From Pseudomonas sp. NBRC 111124 (GTDB taxonomy: Bacteria > Pseudomonadota > Gammaproteobacteria > Pseudomonadales > Pseudomonadaceae), in assembly GCF_001320245.1 (NCBI RefSeq), contig NZ_BCBA01000013.1:216408-280407 (forward strand): DNA of 64,000 bases. Direction: 5' to 3'. Made by a program: the position numbers and the translations under genes. The notes below the pieces were generated by a model. The model did no database searches, had not been told where the DNA came from, and worked only from the letters and a program-made list of their open reading frames with translations. Each line of letters begins with the position of its first letter. The stretch's first letter is position 1. Shown piece by piece: positions 61,701 through 64,000 of the stretch.

Positions 61701-62027
61701 ATGCGCCCAATGAAACAGGCTATTTATTCGAGCCGCACCGCTGACAAGTTCGTCGTCCGCCTGCCAGACGGGATGCGTGAGCGCATTGCCGAGGTAGCGC
61801 GCAACCATCACCGCAGCATGAACTCCGAAATCATCGCCCGCCTGGAGCAGAGCCTTATCCAGGAAGGTGCGCTGGGCGACGAGCTGAGCATGCGCCTGGA
61901 CAGCCCGGAGCTGTCGCTGCACGAGCGCGAGCTCCTGCAACGTTTCCGCCAGCTGTCACACCGCCAGCAGAATGCACTGGTGGCCCTCATCGCTCACGAT
62001 GTGGAAATGGCCGCCGACGCCTCCTGA
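61701..62027 (+). CDS. amrZ: AmrZ, ribbon-helix-helix regulator of alginate, motility and c-di-GMP genes
   Basis: 108 residues, nearly matching P. aeruginosa AmrZ (AlgZ): [68 protein letters not shown]. The N-terminal strand KFVVRLP binds the DNA major groove in this Arc-like fold, and the C-terminal segment mediates tetramer formation. AmrZ activates alginate genes and represses flagellar genes in P. aeruginosa; in P. putida-type strains it also affects c-di-GMP enzymes. MRPMKQ agrees with the family start; the ribosome site is weak. A bidirectional terminator follows. Confidence 0.95.
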   Translation: MRPMKQAIYSSRTADKFVVRLPDGMRERIAEVARNHHRSMNSEIIARLEQSLIQEGALGDELSMRLDSPELSLHERELLQRFRQLSHRQQNALVALIAHDVEMAADAS

Positions 62028-62047
62028 GGCCGGCAGCAAGCAGACAC

Positions 62048-62076
62048 GAAAAAGCCAGCGTAAGCTGGCTTTTTTC
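62048..62076. terminator. Bidirectional terminator between amrZ and mgtE
   Basis: GCCAGC (62054-62059), GTAA loop, GCTGGC (62064-62069), flanked by A-run and T-run so that both strands give stem plus U-tract. It can end both convergent genes. Confidence 0.9.
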
Positions 62077-62102
62077 GTTGTGCTGATTTTTCATGAGCGG
62101 CG

Positions 62103-63545
62103 TCAGAGCAGAAACAGCGTGGCCAGGCCCAGGAAGATAAAGAAGCCACCGCTGTCGGTCGCCGCCGTGATCATCACACTCGCCCCCATCGCCGGGTCGC
62201 GCCCCAGGCGGGCCAGGGTCATCGGGATCAGTACACCCATCAACGCCGCCAGCAACAGGTTCAAGGTCATCGCTGCGGTCATCACTACGCCCAGCGACCA
62301 ACTGCCATATAGCCAGAACGCCACCGCACCAATCACCCCGCCCCACACCAGGCCGTTGATCAGTGATACCGCCAGCTCTTTGCGCATCAGGCGGCTGGTA
62401 TTGCCCGGCGACACCTGGTCCAGCGCCATGGCTCGGACAATCATGGTGATCGTCTGATTACCTGAGTTACCCCCAATACCGGCAACGATCGGCATCAGCG
62501 CAGCCAACGCCACCAGCTTTTCAATCGAGCCCTCGAACAGGCCGATCACGCGCGAAGCAAGGAAGGCGGTAATAAGGTTGATTGCCAGCCATGCCCAACG
62601 GTTACGGAACGAGCGCCAGACCGAGGCAAAGATGTCTTCCTCCTCACGCAGACCCGCCATGTTGAGGACTTCGCTTTCGCTTTCCTCACGGATCAGGTCG
62701 ACCATCTCGTCGATGGTCAGACGGCCGATCAAGCGATCGCTCTTGTCCACCACCGGTGCCGAAACCAGGTCATAACGCTCGAAGGCCTGCGCGGCGTCGT
62801 AGGCATCTTCCTCAGGGTGGAAAGACACGGGGTCGGTTGCCATGACCTCCGCGACTTTCCTCTCCGGGTCGTTGACCAGCAGGCGCTTGATTGGCAGCAC
62901 GCCTTTGAGAATGCCGTCATAGTCGACCACGAACAGTTTGTCGGTATGGTTGGGCAACTCTTTCAGACGGCGCAGGTAACGCAGTACCACTTCCAGGCTG
63001 ACGTCTTCGCGGATGGTGACCATCTCGAAGTCCATCAACGCACCGACCTGCTCCTCGTCGTAACTCAGTGCCGAACGCACGCGCTCGCGCTGCTGAGCAT
63101 CGAGGGTCTCCATCAGCTCATGGACAACGTCGCGCGGCAGCTCAGGGGCCAGGTCAGCGAGTTCGTCGGCATCCATTTCCTTGGCAGCGGCCAGGATCTC
63201 GTGATCGTCCATGTCGGCGATCAGCGATTGGCGAACAGAGTCGGAAACTTCGAGGAGGATGTCGCCATCGCGATCCGAGCGCACCAGCTGCCAGACCGTC
63301 AGGCGGTCCTGCAGGGGCAAGGCTTCGAGGATGTAGGCGATGTCGGCAGGGTGAAGGTCGTCGAGCTTGCGCTGCAATTCGACGAGGTTCTGGCGGTGGA
63401 CGAGGTTTTCCACCAGGTCATTGTGCTGACCTTCCTGACGGTGGGTCAGGTCTTCAACCACTCGCTGGCGCTGCAGCAGCTCGACCACCTGGGCCAGGCG
63501 ATCCTGCAGGCTCTCTTGAGCTTTCTTTACTTCTACTTCAGTCAT
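62103..63545 (-). CDS. mgtE: MgtE magnesium transporter/channel
   Basis: 480 residues. A cytoplasmic N domain of helices (LHPADIAYILEALPLQDRL, ELPRDVVHELMETLDAQQR) is followed by two CBS domains (TIREDVSLEVVLRYLRRL, ATDPVSFHPEEDAYDAAQAF) that sense Mg2+, a plug helix, and five membrane spans. MPIVAGIGGNSGNQTITMIV is the conserved ion-path segment. It imports Mg2+ and closes when internal Mg2+ is high. I chose the ATG at 63545 (MTEVEVKKAQ) with GGAG upstream rather than the longer frame start at 63575. Confidence 0.93.
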   Translation of the reverse strand: MTEVEVKKAQESLQDRLAQVVELLQRQRVVEDLTHRQEGQHNDLVENLVHRQNLVELQRKLDDLHPADIAYILEALPLQDRLTVWQLVRSDRDGDILLEVSDSVRQSLIADMDDHEILAAAKEMDADELADLAPELPRDVVHELMETLDAQQRERVRSALSYDEEQVGALMDFEMVTIREDVSLEVVLRYLRRLKELPNHTDKLFVVDYDGILKGVLPIKRLLVNDPERKVAEVMATDPVSFHPEEDAYDAAQAFERYDLVSAPVVDKSDRLIGRLTIDEMVDLIREESESEVLNMAGLREEEDIFASVWRSFRNRWAWLAINLITAFLASRVIGLFEGSIEKLVALAALMPIVAGIGGNSGNQTITMIVRAMALDQVSPGNTSRLMRKELAVSLINGLVWGGVIGAVAFWLYGSWSLGVVMTAAMTLNLLLAALMGVLIPMTLARLGRDPAMGASVMITAATDSGGFFIFLGLATLFLL

Positions 63546-63881
63546 AGGCGAACTCCACTCCCAGCAGCAGAGCACGCCGGGAGAATCAATCAGTCAGATC
63601 TAGCTGTATGAATCTTGTTAAGGAGTAACTACTGGGTAAGTCCATGGTGGTTTTCCACAAGCCCCGGCGGGGCTGACGGGCGCAATCATACACTGCCTAA
63701 GCTGTCAGATCGCTTAAAATTTTGGCCAGAACAATCGTTTGCGAGATAAAGCTGGGACAACGCTCGAAGCCATCTGTGCGACGGCAGGCGCGCATCAAAA
63801 AACACATCCGCCGCGCAAAAGTCTGTCGGGCCGGTTGATGAGCAGTCTAGTCAGGCATCACTGACAAAGCAGTGAAATTGA
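63546..63881. other. Gap upstream of mgtE, no gene
   Basis: About 335 bases. It contains the mgtE leader and a short GC hairpin (AGCCCC-GGC-GGGGCT at 63660-63674). I see no tRNA, no clear riboswitch and no convincing reading frame. Confidence 0.5.
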
Positions 63882-63910
63882 AAACAAAAAGCCCGCTCAA
63901 TTGAGCGGGC
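63882..63910 (-). terminator. Terminator downstream of tRNA-Arg(ACG)
   Basis: The perfect 20-base palindrome GCCCGCTCAATTGAGCGGGC (63891-63910) is followed on the minus strand by TTTTTGTTTT. It ends the tRNA transcript. Confidence 0.9.
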
Positions 63911-63922
63911 TTCTTGATGATA

Positions 63923-63999
63923 TGGTGGACTCAGCAGGATTCGAACCTGCGACCGCTCGGTTCGTAGCCGAGTACTCTATCCAGCTGAGCTATGAGTCC
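63923..63999 (-). tRNA. tRNA-Arg(ACG)
   Basis: 77 bases with encoded CCA. The acceptor stem GGACTCA pairs with TGAGTCC; D-arm AGCTCAGCTGGATAGAGT; anticodon loop CTACGAA between CTCGG and CCGAG gives ACG (read as ICG); T-arm CAGGTTCGAATCCTG. The 5' end is one base from the window edge, so a tRNA cluster may continue beyond. Confidence 0.96.
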
Positions 64000-64000
64000 G

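Noticed and set aside
63660..63674. GC hairpin upstream of mgtE as a terminator or Mg2+ riboswitch
   Set aside because: Short stem, no U-tract on either strand, and none of the larger helices expected of an M-box.

Overview
The window looks like a chromosomal segment of a fluorescent Pseudomonas, most likely the P. putida group. Three things point there: a bkdA2-bkdB-lpdV operon, a P. putida-type REP pair (GGGAGCGGGCTTGCCCGCG and its inverse), and a full pyoverdine siderophore locus with PvdS-type promoters. Most of the DNA is GC-rich. Short AT-rich stretches mark accessory toxin/immunity material.

Layout. 1-3161: end of the branched-chain 2-oxoacid dehydrogenase operon (bkdA2 partial, bkdB, lpdV), then a terminator and a REP pair. 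3352-9485: two GGDEF signalling proteins flanking azlCD, a secreted endonuclease I-like protein, and a SurE-type nucleotidase. 9486-14568: an accessory island with an Rhs/PAAR polymorphic toxin. A run of eight Gs puts its HNH-like nuclease tip out of frame. An Imm50-like immunity gene and a tiny coupled ORF follow. 14959-24668: pyoverdine maturation and uptake genes (pvdP divergent from pvdM-pvdN-pvdO, then pvdE and fpvA). 24754-43798: a two-partner secretion / contact-dependent inhibition locus. It comprises a 5442-residue FhaB/CdiA exoprotein, its FhaC/CdiB transporter, a 64-residue candidate immunity protein, and a decayed orphan toxin/immunity module. 43928-60456: three pyoverdine NRPS genes, a SyrP-like Fe(II)/2-oxoglutarate hydroxylase and a 33-codon coupled leader ORF. 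60563-63999: tRNA-Arg(CCT), phnN, amrZ, mgtE and tRNA-Arg(ACG).

How the parts fit. Five TAAAT-N16-CGT iron-starvation boxes, all with the same 16-nt spacer, precede pvdP, pvdM, pvdE, the first NRPS gene and the leader-ORF/hydroxylase unit. This defines a PvdS regulon. The NRPS genes run as one collinear line: C-A-T, then C-A-T-E-C-A-T, then C-A-T-TE. Binding-pocket residues I aligned by hand suggest Lys, then D-Asp (probably beta-hydroxylated by the adjacent SyrP-like enzyme), then Ser, then a terminal residue that is probably cyclo-hydroxyornithine. PvdE exports the precursor to the periplasm. PvdP, PvdM, PvdN and PvdO mature it there, and FpvA takes up the ferric form. The CDI locus sits inside the pyoverdine cluster, between fpvA and the terminal NRPS gene, and has its own sigma70-like promoter.

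Most noteworthy: the homopolymer frameshift that disconnects the Rhs toxin tip; the orphan CdiA-CT fragment fused to an amber-interrupted immunity remnant; the unannotated small ORFs at 9834-9992 and 60355-60456; and the long-period repeats in FhaB. I found no entirely novel multi-gene system.
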